Source of the DNA: Methylomonas methanica MC09
GTDB taxonomy: Bacteria > Pseudomonadota > Gammaproteobacteria > Methylococcales > Methylomonadaceae
DNA length: 64,000 bases
Assembly (NCBI RefSeq): GCF_000214665.1
Contig: NC_015572.1
Location: 558,001-622,000 of the forward strand
Direction: 5' to 3'
Shown: positions 37,926-47,374 of the stretch, piece by piece
Layout of the letters: each line of letters starts with the position of its first letter
Position numbering within the stretch: position 1 is the stretch's first letter
Made by a program: the position numbers and the translations under genes
The notes under the pieces: generated by a model
The model's input: only the letters and a program-made list of their open reading frames with translations
What the model was told of the DNA's origin: nothing
Database searches by the model: none

Positions 37926-39218
37926 TTAGCCGGCCATGAATCGCAGCATATGGCGTCTGGCTTGCCATTTCAGTACGCTAAACAATGTCATGGTCGGTAA
38001 CGCGTAAGCGATCGCCATCCCGGTCGCGCCGTAAATTGCGCCCAGACTATAGCCTAGCGTTAACATGCCGATGGCTGCCAGGGATAACAGCCCGATCACC
38101 AGGCGATTACGGCTCATAAATTGCAAATAGTACAAAGAGTCCGAAAATAAGGTCATAAACGCAGTGCCAACCGAACTGATTAACAGTGTCCAATAACCTT
38201 TGGAAAAAGTGGGGCCGAACAGTTCGAGTATTTGGCTTCCCCAGGCGCCGATCAAGCACAGAAACACGGTAATAAAGCCCGCCACAAAGACGGTGCGTTT
38301 ATTCAGCAGTTCATTTATGCCGGCTTGGTCGCGGCGTTCCACCAATACCATTAGCATGGGCAGGTAGTAGCGATTGGTTGATGTGCCTAGCAAGGCCAGA
38401 AAGCCGCTGCTTTTCATGGCTATGGCATAAATGGCTACCGTGGCGGGAGACGGGTAGCGAATTGCAAGCAAAATGGGCCCCGCCGTCATCAACAATGTCA
38501 TCAGCAGGCTGCTGAGTAACAATGGCAGGGAACTCTTCAGCCACCAGCGTTTACCTTGATAATCGGCTTTTACCGGCTTTAATTTTTTGGGGCGGGTCAA
38601 ATGTGCGGCCGATAGCATCATCAACAAGGTTAAACACCATGCGGAGCCGAAACAAATCATCACCGTCTCGACCGTCAATGTGCCTTGCGCTTTATTTAAG
38701 CCGATAATCAGCAAAAAAAATACGCTCGGTAAAACAAGGCGATACAAGACTAAGGCTAAAATTTGCGCGCCGTAGACAGTAATCAGCTCCGTTAGATACA
38801 AACATAAGGCAATAGCCGGTAAAAACAGCACATAAAGCAAAGTTGCCGTGTGCGATTCGGCATTATGCCAAGCCAATACCACGGTCAAGCCTACGTTGGT
38901 GACGCCCATTAATACAAAGCTGAAAAGTAAAATGGTGCGCCAGGAGAATTGCCAGAAACCTCGTAACCGGGACCAGTTTCCTCGTTCCATATACAGCGCT
39001 ACTAAACGTAACGCATATTTTTCCAGCCCGAGGGTTGCGAAAGTTGACAACAGCGTCACGACGGACACGGCCACATTGAAATCATCGAATGCGTTAATAC
39101 TCAGGTGTTTCGCTAAAAACACGTTGGCCCAATACATTAAGACGTAATTACAGAGACTTAAGCCGAACAGCGTTAAGGAGCTTAAGTTGCTTGGATGGAC
39201 TGAAATGCTGGGATTCAA
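37926..39218 (-). CDS. Polysaccharide flippase-like membrane protein (copy 1)
   Basis: A 430-residue MOP-superfamily membrane protein, clearly paralogous to the next gene. Shared segments include FGLSL..Y.LMYW.N.FLA, VAVSVVTLLST.ATLGLEKYALR, GTSTNRYYLPML and the C-terminal GAxYGxTGxAIAYAxP. The TTG start at 39218 aligns with the paralogue's TTG start but lacks a good ribosome site here. It is transcribed first; 103 bases separate it from copy 2. Confidence 0.83.
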   Translation of the reverse strand: MNPSISVHPSNLSSLTLFGLSLCNYVLMYWANVFLAKHLSINAFDDFNVAVSVVTLLSTFATLGLEKYALRLVALYMERGNWSRLRGFWQFSWRTILLFSFVLMGVTNVGLTVVLAWHNAESHTATLLYVLFLPAIALCLYLTELITVYGAQILALVLYRLVLPSVFFLLIIGLNKAQGTLTVETVMICFGSAWCLTLLMMLSAAHLTRPKKLKPVKADYQGKRWWLKSSLPLLLSSLLMTLLMTAGPILLAIRYPSPATVAIYAIAMKSSGFLALLGTSTNRYYLPMLMVLVERRDQAGINELLNKRTVFVAGFITVFLCLIGAWGSQILELFGPTFSKGYWTLLISSVGTAFMTLFSDSLYYLQFMSRNRLVIGLLSLAAIGMLTLGYSLGAIYGATGMAIAYALPTMTLFSVLKWQARRHMLRFMAG

Positions 39219-39683
39219 TGGCTTTTGTGGTTCAGTTAATGAAGGTAAAGCTCAAATCACGGATGCGACGCTGTATTGCGGCAATAGCGGAAACGGTTCC
39301 CGCTATTGTAACCGTTGTGCCGGTCGCCGAATGTTACAAAGCAGCCGAAACGGTGGAAATGCTCACGGTTTCCGCTGTTCCCGGCGGAAGTAAAAGCGCG
39401 TAACTAATTGCTTATAAAAATAAAATTGACTTTGAAGCGTTCGTGGCTAGACTCTGTGGCCAGGGAAGTTAGTCAGGCGGTCCGGGTAATGCCGGCAGCC
39501 CGAGCGGTCAGGGAGGAAAACTGCAAACGACTGTTACACACGGCTGAATATGTCGGAGCGTTTGATCTTGGCAGGTTAAACCCATCAATGCCCGGCTTTT
39601 TCGGCAAGCCTATCTAAAACAGTCCAAAAACTTTTAACGGAGTTTAAGGACGTATAACCATAAATTTAAGGCAGGAGAACAAC
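39219..39683. other. Long intergenic region with hairpins between flippase and aqpZ
   Basis: A 465-base stretch between divergent genes. No convincing gene: short frames here lack ribosome sites and family-like sequence. It contains a perfect 9-base-pair hairpin, CAATAGCGG (39282-39290) with CCGCTATTG (39300-39308), and a run of related GGAAAC/GTTTCC pieces up to about 39390 that can form further imperfect stems. The aqpZ promoter must lie in the right half. Confidence 0.5.
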
Positions 39684-40379
39684 ATGAAACAGTATGGCGC
39701 GGAATTTTTTGGGACATTCTGGCTGGTCTTGGGTGGTTGCGGCAGCGCGGTTTTGGCGGCGGCTTTTCCCGATGTAGGTATTGGTTTATTGGGCGTGGCC
39801 TGTGCATTTGGTCTGACGGTGTTGACCATGGCGTTTGCGATTGGCCATATCTCCGGTTGCCATTTGAATCCGGCGGTATCGATAGGTTTGTGGGCGGGCG
39901 GACGTTTCCCAACCAATAAGCTGGCGCCGTATATTGCCGCGCAAGTCCTGGGCGGTATCGTGGCGGGTGGGGTTTTATACCTGATAGCCAGCGGCAAGGC
40001 CGGTTTCGATGTGTCGGCTGGGTTTGCCAGTAACGGCTATGGCGAACATTCGCCGGGCGGCTACGGCCTGTTGTCGGCTTTGATTACCGAAGTGGTGATG
40101 ACGATGATGTTTTTGCTGGTGATTTTGGGGGCTACCGATACCCGCGCGCCGCAAGGCTTTGCGCCTATTGCCATCGGATTATGTCTGACTTTGATTCACT
40201 TGATCAGCATTCCGGTCACCAATACCTCTGTGAATCCTGCCCGTAGCACCGCTGTGGCTATTTATGTGGGCGACTGGGCCGTTATGCAACTTTGGCTGTT
40301 TTGGCTGGCGCCGATTGTAGGCGCCGTGCTCGGTGCTTTCGTGTATAAATTTTTAGGCGGCGAGGAAAGTGCGGATTAA
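39684..40379 (+). CDS. aqpZ: Aquaporin Z
   Basis: A 231-residue water channel with six membrane helices. The two pore motifs are HLNPAVSIG and [11 protein letters not shown], and the N-terminal [20 protein letters not shown] is AqpZ-like. Arg after the second NPA is the selectivity-filter residue. AGGAG precedes the ATG. It stands alone, facing zwf, with a terminator between them. Confidence 0.96.
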   Translation: MKQYGAEFFGTFWLVLGGCGSAVLAAAFPDVGIGLLGVACAFGLTVLTMAFAIGHISGCHLNPAVSIGLWAGGRFPTNKLAPYIAAQVLGGIVAGGVLYLIASGKAGFDVSAGFASNGYGEHSPGGYGLLSALITEVVMTMMFLLVILGATDTRAPQGFAPIAIGLCLTLIHLISIPVTNTSVNPARSTAVAIYVGDWAVMQLWLFWLAPIVGAVLGAFVYKFLGGEESAD

Positions 40380-40417
40380 GCAAAGTAATGCCGGCAAAAC
40401 GCGTTAAGATTAAAATC

Positions 40418-40451
40418 AAAAAGGGGTGGCCGCAATGGCTGCCCCTTTTTT
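40418..40451. terminator. Bidirectional terminator between aqpZ and zwf
   Basis: AAAGGGGTGGCC pairs with GGCTGCCCCTTT around GCAAT, with A and T runs on the two sides. It has two G-T pairs. The symmetric A/T flanks suit both converging genes. Confidence 0.82.
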
Positions 40452-40460
40452 ATGTTTACG

Positions 40461-41954
40461 CTATGGCGCGCATTCCGGCATCAGAGAACTGCGCCAAAAC
40501 TGGTCTTCCTTTTCAAACAATCGGCTGCTTTCGGGCGGTCCCCAAGAGCCGGCCGGATAAGTATGAATGTAGTCGCGTTCGGTGGCCCAGGTTTGCAATA
40601 TGGGGTCGACTATTTTCCAGGCGGCTTCGACTTCGTCGAAGCGCAAAAACAGCGAGCGGTCGCCTTGAATCACATCCAGCAATAAGTCTTCGTAGGCGTC
40701 GACGTGGCGTTGATTGGGCTGGCGAAAGTCGGTATCCAGGCTGGCGGTGTGGGTGCGCATTTCCAGACCGGCGTCCTTGACGATCATTTCGATGCGAATG
40801 CACTCTTCCGGTTGTATGCCCAAAATCACCCAGTTGGGGTTCATGCAACTGACGTGGGTGCCTTGAAAAAACTGTAGCGGCGGGTGGCGGAAGCAGATGG
40901 AAATGCTGGATTGGCCGGCCGCCATGCGTTTGCCGGTGCGCAGATAGAAAGGCACTCCGCGCCAGCGCCAGTTGTCGATCATCAGCTTCATGGCGGCGTA
41001 AGTTTCCGTGGTGCTGTCGGCCGGGATATTGTCCTCTTCCAAATAACTGTTGACCTTTTGGCCTTTGATGGTGCCTTTGGCGTACTGGCCGCGAAAAGCG
41101 TGCGCATGCACCGCGGATTTGGGTATCGGTCTGATCGATTTCAAAACCTTGACTTTTTCGTCCCGCAAGGCTTCGGCATCCATGGATACAGGCGGTTCCA
41201 TGGCGACCAGCGTCAACAGTTGCAACAAATGGCTTTGCAGCATATCGCGCATGGCGCCGGCCGTGTCGTAGTAACCGCCCCGGGTACTGATACCCATGTC
41301 TTCGGCATGGGTGATCTGGATATGGTCGATATAATTGCGGTTCCATAACGGTTCCAGCATGATATTGGCAAAACGGAATACCAACACGTTTTGCACCATG
41401 CCTTTGCCCAGGTAATGATCGATACGGTAAATTTGCTCTTCAGACAGATAGCGCTCTATGCGTCTTTGCAGGGCTTGGGCACTTTCCAGGTCGTAACCGA
41501 AGGGCTTTTCGATGACCACCCGCCGCCAGCCGTATTCTTCGGACAGCAGCGCTACCTTGCTGAGCGACTCGATGACATTGCCGAAATCGTCCGGACCAAT
41601 CGCCAGGTAAAAGGCCATGTTTTTCGGGAATTGCGCCGCTTCGTCGTTCAGGCTGACGGCCAGTTCCTGGTAACACTGTTCATCATCCAGATTGCCGCGG
41701 TGATAAAACAGGCGTTCGCTAAAGCGGGTAAAGACGTTTTCGTCCAGCTTGTCGCCGAATTTTTCTTCCAGCATGCCGCGCACTTCGCTGAGCCATTTGG
41801 CCCTGTCCCAGGGCCTGCGACCTATGGCGACGATGCGAGTGCCTTCCTGGAGTTTGTTTTCCATTTCCAGGTGATAAAACCCGGGCATCAGTTTTAGTCG
41901 GGCCAGATTTCCTGTTGCACCGAAAATGACATAGGTGCAGGATTCAATGGTCAT
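40461..41954 (-). CDS. zwf: Glucose-6-phosphate 1-dehydrogenase
   Basis: Oxidises glucose-6-phosphate to 6-phosphogluconolactone with NADP or NAD. The 497 residues match the family. Visible are the coenzyme fold [31 protein letters not shown] and the active-site [13 protein letters not shown]. In RuMP-type methanotrophs it serves a dissimilatory cycle that makes reductant. It is a single gene, followed by a terminator at the convergent aqpZ end. Confidence 0.97.
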   Translation of the reverse strand: MTIESCTYVIFGATGNLARLKLMPGFYHLEMENKLQEGTRIVAIGRRPWDRAKWLSEVRGMLEEKFGDKLDENVFTRFSERLFYHRGNLDDEQCYQELAVSLNDEAAQFPKNMAFYLAIGPDDFGNVIESLSKVALLSEEYGWRRVVIEKPFGYDLESAQALQRRIERYLSEEQIYRIDHYLGKGMVQNVLVFRFANIMLEPLWNRNYIDHIQITHAEDMGISTRGGYYDTAGAMRDMLQSHLLQLLTLVAMEPPVSMDAEALRDEKVKVLKSIRPIPKSAVHAHAFRGQYAKGTIKGQKVNSYLEEDNIPADSTTETYAAMKLMIDNWRWRGVPFYLRTGKRMAAGQSSISICFRHPPLQFFQGTHVSCMNPNWVILGIQPEECIRIEMIVKDAGLEMRTHTASLDTDFRQPNQRHVDAYEDLLLDVIQGDRSLFLRFDEVEAAWKIVDPILQTWATERDYIHTYPAGSWGPPESSRLFEKEDQFWRSSLMPECAP

Positions 41955-42219
41955 GGTATTAACTCCTTGTTTGATGGGGTATTGGAACCGGAAACCGGCA
42001 AAGCATCGCTGGTAGCGATATTACTACTGCAACGGGACTTTCGGCAAAGCAAAGTCTGTGTAAACAAGGTGTCCGAATGAAAAATTAGCTAAAAGGTATC
42101 CTTGTCAGGCTTTTTGTAGTAAAAGCAAAAACCTTGATCGTAAGCCGTTTTAATTATTAAAAAACGTTGCGACGAGTCTGTTGAATCCAACTTATAACAA
42201 TTAATTAATGGAGGCGGAT

Positions 42220-43011
42220 ATGGACGTTTTACAAACAATTGTGAATTTCTTTAGCTCAATGGGTACCACTCTGGTAGCGGTGCTATTCGTATTGATTGCC
42301 CTAATATTGATCTGGTTGATTGTGCGGGCTTCCCGACGAGGTTCGGCGTCCGAAACGGCCGACAAATCCGCCAGACCTAATCGATACCGGTCGGAGCCTG
42401 AGGCTCATCAAACCCCTGTGCCGGCGCGGGAACAAGCCGGATTCGGCCGGACGGCGGTTGCGGCTGCCGATTCGCGGGCTGAAAGTCCGGGCGGAGAAGA
42501 CGCCCGCCGGACTGAGGCGTCCGAGTCGGATAAGGGAAGGCCCGCGGTCGCTTCCGAACCGGAAGATTCCATATTACATCGGCATTATGAAGCCGAATTG
42601 GCGGCAAAAAAAGAGGCATTGGCCCATCCTTATCCGACCGATTCCGTGCTGCGGCGCCATTACGACACGCTGCACGGACTGCATTTGCCCGAACCGTCGG
42701 GCGCGGCGCCGAAGACGGCTGCAAACTTAGCCGCTGCGGAAAAAAGCGATGCGCGTAAGTCCAGCATTATCGAGCAGGCGGTCAAAAAGGATACGCAAAT
42801 TGCCGATTTGCCCGCAGTGACGTTGCGGTCCGAATACGGTTCCGCCGAAATACAGCTGCCGCAGGATTCGGTGTTAAAGCGGCACTTTATCAGCCAACTG
42901 CAAGCGGAAGTCCAGGCGGGTCTATCGCCCAGGCCCACGGATTCTGTTTTGCGGCGCCATTACGACGGACTGGTTCAAGCAAAATTGGAAAGCCGATTGC
43001 GAGGCAGGTAA
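42220..43011 (+). CDS. Membrane-anchored protein with four DSVLRRHY motifs
   Basis: A 263-residue protein I cannot assign to a named family. One membrane helix (about residues 17-36) is followed by a charged, Ala/Pro-rich region. Four copies of D-S-[VI]-L-x-R-H-[YF] occur at 116-123, 141-148, 216-223 and 241-248; the pairs are exactly 100 residues apart and each pair is spaced 25. The ATG at 42220 follows GGAGG at a good distance, better than the ATG at 42208. It lies 125 bases upstream of the Anbu cluster on the same strand and may belong to it. Confidence 0.8.
   Translation: MDVLQTIVNFFSSMGTTLVAVLFVLIALILIWLIVRASRRGSASETADKSARPNRYRSEPEAHQTPVPAREQAGFGRTAVAAADSRAESPGGEDARRTEASESDKGRPAVASEPEDSILHRHYEAELAAKKEALAHPYPTDSVLRRHYDTLHGLHLPEPSGAAPKTAANLAAAEKSDARKSSIIEQAVKKDTQIADLPAVTLRSEYGSAEIQLPQDSVLKRHFISQLQAEVQAGLSPRPTDSVLRRHYDGLVQAKLESRLRGR
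42565..42963 (+). repeat. Duplicated DSVLRRHY repeat pairs within the membrane-anchored protein
   Basis: Motif positions are 42565-42588, 42640-42663, 42865-42888 and 42940-42963. Motif 1 to 3 and motif 2 to 4 are both 300 bases apart, which points to duplication of a two-motif unit with a divergent spacer. Confidence 0.82.
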
Positions 43012-43136
43012 AAAATTTCGGCTGCGGTCGCATTAACGCCGGGTGCTTCGCTCGGCCGGTAAATATCGCAATTGGTTTTTGCGGAATAACTTAGTAAACT
43101 GGCCGGCCATAAGGTTGTTAAATTAAGTGATTGGCG

Positions 43137-43892
43137 ATGACATATTGTATTGCGGTATCGGTCAAGGAAGGATTGGTTCTAACCTCGGATTCCAGAACGA
43201 ACGCGGGTATTGATAATGTGAGCGTGCATTGCAAAATGCATGTGATCCAGACCTGTGAAGACCGGAAAATTGTGTTGTTAAGCGCGGGGAATCTAGCGAC
43301 CACCCAGGCCGTGCTCGATCAGTTGCGGCGCGATATCAAAGAGCGCGCCGAAACCAATCTCAATACCATGCAGTATTTGTCTGAGGCCGCCGAATACCTG
43401 GGACATGTCAGCTTGGATAAGCAGCATAGGCACGCCAATTCCGGTCAAAACGGTTTTTTCCCCGCCGCGACCTTTCTATTGGCCGGACAAATTGGCGCCG
43501 AACCGCATGGCGCTTATCTGGTATATCCAGAAGGCAACTACATTACTACCTCGGATCACACGCCCTACCTGCAGATTGGAGAAAATAAGTACGGCAAACC
43601 GGTGTTGGATCGGATATTAAAAATCGATACGCCATTGGAAGAAGCCGCGCTGTGCAGCTTGATTTCCATGGACTCCACCATACGCAGTAACGTCAGTGTC
43701 GGTCCGCCGGTCGATATTCTGATTTATCACAGAGACAGTTTTGAATTGAACGAGTATTACCGCTTCCAAGAGGGCGACGATTATCTGATGCAATTGCGGC
43801 GGATTTGGCAGGAAAAGCTCAGCGATGCGTTTGCCGCCTTGCCGCGGATAGACAAGCAGGAAGCCAAGGATTTTCCAGTGCTGGACCATTAG
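43137..43892 (+). CDS. Anbu proteasome-type peptidase, copy 1
   Basis: A 251-residue Ntn-hydrolase of the Anbu (ancestral beta subunit, COG3484) family. After Met removal Thr becomes residue 1, and the catalytic Asp17 (TSDSRTNAG) and Lys32 are present. Further family stretches are SAGNLATTQ, LQIGENKYGKPVLDRI and DSTIRSNVSVGPPVD. The start is the ATG at 43137; a TTG two codons upstream would bury the threonine. Anbu forms proteasome-like assemblies with no known ATPase partner. It precedes ATP-grasp and alpha-E genes by 175 bases. Confidence 0.92.
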   Translation: MTYCIAVSVKEGLVLTSDSRTNAGIDNVSVHCKMHVIQTCEDRKIVLLSAGNLATTQAVLDQLRRDIKERAETNLNTMQYLSEAAEYLGHVSLDKQHRHANSGQNGFFPAATFLLAGQIGAEPHGAYLVYPEGNYITTSDHTPYLQIGENKYGKPVLDRILKIDTPLEEAALCSLISMDSTIRSNVSVGPPVDILIYHRDSFELNEYYRFQEGDDYLMQLRRIWQEKLSDAFAALPRIDKQEAKDFPVLDH

Positions 43893-44067
43893 CGCGGCAA
43901 CCTGTATTTTCTCCCCACCCGCCTTTGTTTTTATCTTAAACTCCCCTACTTGGTGCGAATGCACTAACGAAAATTCCCGATTGGTGCAATACTGAAGCGG
44001 ACAAGCTCTGCACCGGGCTTAAAGCGCCACAATATGCCCGTGGCATACCTCTTGCTGTAGGTAAGGT

Positions 44068-45495
44068 ATGAATACACAAACCACTCTAAAATGTTTTGAC
44101 GAAATGCGTACCGACGATAATCAGGTGCGTGATATTTATCAGGCGTATAACCAATGGATGTCGCAGCTGCACGAAGGTACGCTGGAGCGTAAAAGCGCCG
44201 AGGCGGAATTGCTGTTCCGCCGCTTGGGTATTACCTTCGCGGTTTATGGCGAGACTGCCGGTGCCGAACGCTTGATTCCGTTCGATATTGTGCCGCGTAT
44301 TTTCGGTGCCAAGGAATGGCAAAGACTGCAAATGGGTATCAAGCAGCGGGTTAAAGCCTTAAACGCTTTTTTGCATGATATTTATCACGACCAAGAGATT
44401 ATCAAGGCCGGCATTATCAGCGCTCGGCAGGTACTGGATAACGAACTGTATTGCAAAGCCATGCAGGGTATCGACTTGCCGAATCAGGTCTACGCGCATA
44501 TTGCCGGCGTGGATCTAGTGCGGGTAGCCGAAAACGATTTTTACGTCCTGGAAGATAATCTGCGTACGCCGTCCGGGGTTTCTTACATGCTGGAAAACCG
44601 CAACACCATGATGCGGCTATTTCCGGAGTTGTTCGCCAACCATTTGGTCGAGCCGGTAGAACACTACCCGCAAATGTTGTTCGATACCTTGCGCGAGGCC
44701 GCGCCAACCAATGTGTCCGACCCAACCATCGTGGTGATGACGCCGGGCGCCTACAACAGCGCCTATTTCGAACATGCTTTTCTGGCCAGCCAGATGGGCG
44801 TGGAACTGGTCGAAGGTCAGGATTTATTCGTCCACAATCAAAAAGTCTATATGTACACCACGGAAGGTCCGCAACAGGTACACGTGATTTATCGGCGGGT
44901 GGATGACGATTTTCTCGATCCGTTGGTGTTTCGCCCCGACTCCGCTTTGGGCGTTCCTGGCTTGATGGATGCTTATTGTCGGGGTAATGTGTCTTTGGCT
45001 AACGGCGTGGGTACCGGGGTGGCCGATGATAAATCGACCTATTTGTTTGTGCCGGAAATGATCCGCTTTTATTTGGGCGAGGCACCGTTGCTGTCCAACG
45101 TGCCGACTTGGCGCTTGAGTGAAAGCGAGGATTTGAAATACGTATTGGCGCATTTGCCTGAATTGGTCGTCAAGGAGGTGCAAGGTTCCGGCGGTTATGG
45201 CATGTTGGTAGGGCCTACCAGCTCGAAAGAGGAAATCGAAACCTATAAGCAACGCATTTTAGCGGAGCCGGATAATTTTATTGCTCAGCCGACGTTGGCT
45301 TTATCCACTTGTCCGACCATGGTGGAATCGGGTGTCGCACCCCGCCACGTGGACTTGCGGCCCTTTGTGTTGTCAGGGAAGGAAATACGATTGGTACCGG
45401 GCGGCTTGACCCGGGTGGCGCTGCGGGAAGGCTCGTTGGTGGTCAATTCCTCGCAAGGCGGCGGGACTAAAGATACCTGGGTATTGGAGGACTAA
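44068..45495 (+). CDS. Circularly permuted ATP-grasp type 2 protein
   Basis: A 475-residue protein of the circularly permuted ATP-grasp family (DUF404/DUF407). Recognised by PFDIVPRIFGAKEWQRLQMG, DNLRTPSGVSYMLENR, VIYRRVDDDFLDPLVFRPDS and LVVKEVQGSGGYGMLVGP. Members are predicted carboxylate-amine ligases that may make small peptides or modify proteins; the product is unknown. The alpha-E gene follows 3 bases after the stop. An AAGG-type ribosome site precedes the ATG. Confidence 0.94.
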   Translation: MNTQTTLKCFDEMRTDDNQVRDIYQAYNQWMSQLHEGTLERKSAEAELLFRRLGITFAVYGETAGAERLIPFDIVPRIFGAKEWQRLQMGIKQRVKALNAFLHDIYHDQEIIKAGIISARQVLDNELYCKAMQGIDLPNQVYAHIAGVDLVRVAENDFYVLEDNLRTPSGVSYMLENRNTMMRLFPELFANHLVEPVEHYPQMLFDTLREAAPTNVSDPTIVVMTPGAYNSAYFEHAFLASQMGVELVEGQDLFVHNQKVYMYTTEGPQQVHVIYRRVDDDFLDPLVFRPDSALGVPGLMDAYCRGNVSLANGVGTGVADDKSTYLFVPEMIRFYLGEAPLLSNVPTWRLSESEDLKYVLAHLPELVVKEVQGSGGYGMLVGPTSSKEEIETYKQRILAEPDNFIAQPTLALSTCPTMVESGVAPRHVDLRPFVLSGKEIRLVPGGLTRVALREGSLVVNSSQGGGTKDTWVLED

Positions 45496-45498
45496 ATC

Positions 45499-46491
45499 AT
45501 GTTGGCAAGAACAGCGGACAACTTATTTTGGATGGCGCGGCACATTGAGCGCGCCGAAAACACGGCCCGGGTATTGGATGTAGCCCACCGATCCGCGTTA
45601 TTGCCTTTGGATATTGAAGGGGCGGAAGCTTATCTTTGGTATGCGCCTTTGAATATAACCGGCTGCGCCGCCAGTTATGAAGTGAAACACGGTTTGGCGC
45701 GGGCCGACTCCGTCACGCATTATATGGCGTTGGATCCGGATAATCCCGGCAGCATCTATAGCTGCCTGAAGTTGGCGCGGGAAAATGCCCGCGCGGTAAG
45801 AGGGGCCATCACTTCGGAAATGTGGGAGGTCATTAACTCCACTTGGCTGGAGCTGAACCGGGTGACCTGGAACATGGATGTCGAGAAGTTCCCGGATTTT
45901 TTCGAGTGGGTCAAGGACAGATCGCATATGTTTCGCGGCGTCACCTTAGGTACCATCCTCAAGGACGTGGCGCTCAGTTTTATCAAACTGGGCACGTTTT
46001 TGGAACGAGCCGACAATACCGCCCGTATCCTGGATGTGAAATATCACATTCTGCTGCCCAGCGTGAGCGATGTCGGCGGGGCGGCGGATTATTACCAATG
46101 GGGGTCGGTGCTGCGCTCGGTGAGTGCGTTTGAAGCGTACAGGAAAATCTACCGCGATGTGATTTCACCCTTGCGGGTGGCGGAGCTATTGATTTTGCGC
46201 GACGACATGCCGCGTTCCCTGCATGCCTGTATGAATGAGGTAGAGGCGGCCTTGATCGATATCGACGGTTCTTCCGGTCGCGAGGCTCGCAGACTGGCCG
46301 GCGAACAGCATGCCGCCATCCATTTCGGCTTGATCGATGATGTATTTTCCCAGGGCCTGCACGAATATCTAACCGAGTTTCTGGCCCATACCGCTTTGTT
46401 GGGACGCGAGATTCGCGATGCGTATATGTCGCGGCGTAATCACTTCGAGCCTATTAGGCCGGTGCGCCGCACTGCTTTGCAGATGCAATAA
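45499..46491 (+). CDS. Alpha-E domain protein (DUF403)
   Basis: A 330-residue helical alpha-E protein. The N-terminus MLARTADNLFWMARHIERAENTARVLDV is typical, and the helical repeat recurs as LERADNTARILDVKYH. It almost always pairs with a circularly permuted ATP-grasp protein and is thought to work with it. It starts 3 bases after that gene and is followed 26 bases later by the second Anbu gene. Confidence 0.94.
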   Translation: MLARTADNLFWMARHIERAENTARVLDVAHRSALLPLDIEGAEAYLWYAPLNITGCAASYEVKHGLARADSVTHYMALDPDNPGSIYSCLKLARENARAVRGAITSEMWEVINSTWLELNRVTWNMDVEKFPDFFEWVKDRSHMFRGVTLGTILKDVALSFIKLGTFLERADNTARILDVKYHILLPSVSDVGGAADYYQWGSVLRSVSAFEAYRKIYRDVISPLRVAELLILRDDMPRSLHACMNEVEAALIDIDGSSGREARRLAGEQHAAIHFGLIDDVFSQGLHEYLTEFLAHTALLGREIRDAYMSRRNHFEPIRPVRRTALQMQ

Positions 46492-46517
46492 ACCGTATTG
46501 AATTTTCCTAAACCGCC

Positions 46518-47282
46518 ATGACTTATTGTGTTGCGTTAAAACTGAATGCCGGCTTGGTTTTTGCCTCCGATTCACGCACTAACGCCGGTATCGACCAGAT
46601 CGCCTGTTTTAAGAAAATGCGCTGTTTCGTCAACGAGGGCGACCGCGTTATTGTCATTTTAAGTTCCGGTAACCTGTCGATTACTCAGAACGCCATTAAT
46701 TTACTGGAACAAAAGGGCCGTCACGGGGAGGCGCGCAATATCTGGTCGGTGGATTCCATGTTCGACGTTGCGCAATTGCTGGGTGAGTGTTTGCGGGAAG
46801 TACGCAAACAGGACGGCGTGTTTCTGGCGCAGAATAATGTAGACGCCGGCGCCAACTTCATTATCGGCGGTCAGGTTCAGACCGAACCGATGCGGCTGTT
46901 CATGGTGTATGCCGAGGGCAATTTCATCGAGGCGGGCGAGGAAACCCCTTATTTTCAGATAGGCGAAACCAAATACGGCAAGCCCATCATCGATCGGGTC
47001 ATCACCCCGGAAACGCCGCTGAGCGAGGCGGTGAAATGTGTCTTGGTATCCTTCGATTCCACCATGCGCAGTAATTTGTCGGTCGGTCTGCCTATCGATA
47101 TTGCCTGCTATAGCCAAGCAGGTTTGCGGCTGGATTTCGAGCAGCACATCACTCAGGATGATCCCTATTTTTCCCAGATCAGCCGGCGCTGGAGCGATGG
47201 CTTAAAAGGTGTATTTGCATCGTTGCCGAATCCGGAATGGTTGGTGGATGTTGATATGAACAATCAGTTTCCGCCGGATTAA
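46518..47282 (+). CDS. Anbu proteasome-type peptidase, copy 2
   Basis: A 254-residue second Anbu paralogue. Thr directly follows the initiator Met; Asp17 (ASDSRTNAG) and Lys32 are kept, so it should be active. It shares ETKYGKPIIDRVI and DSTMRSNLSVGLPIDI with copy 1 but is well diverged elsewhere. It sits between alpha-E and the transglutaminase gene, inside the operon. Having two Anbu genes is unusual; they may form a mixed ring or serve different substrates. Confidence 0.92.
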   Translation: MTYCVALKLNAGLVFASDSRTNAGIDQIACFKKMRCFVNEGDRVIVILSSGNLSITQNAINLLEQKGRHGEARNIWSVDSMFDVAQLLGECLREVRKQDGVFLAQNNVDAGANFIIGGQVQTEPMRLFMVYAEGNFIEAGEETPYFQIGETKYGKPIIDRVITPETPLSEAVKCVLVSFDSTMRSNLSVGLPIDIACYSQAGLRLDFEQHITQDDPYFSQISRRWSDGLKGVFASLPNPEWLVDVDMNNQFPPD

Positions 47283-47374
47283 TAATGCATAAAAGCTGAC
47301 GTAGCTATTGCGGCAGACGACTTTAAATTAGCGCCCTTTCTTGGCGATACACATTCATTAAACACGGCAAAACC

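Noticed and set aside
39187-39617. Short plus-strand frames between the flippase and aqpZ genes
   Set aside because: Mutually overlapping, no ribosome sites, Cys/Arg-rich sequence without recognisable features.
40513-41346. Minus-strand frame of 277 codons within zwf
   Set aside because: Shifted-frame shadow of glucose-6-phosphate dehydrogenase; Arg/His/Pro-rich, no motif.
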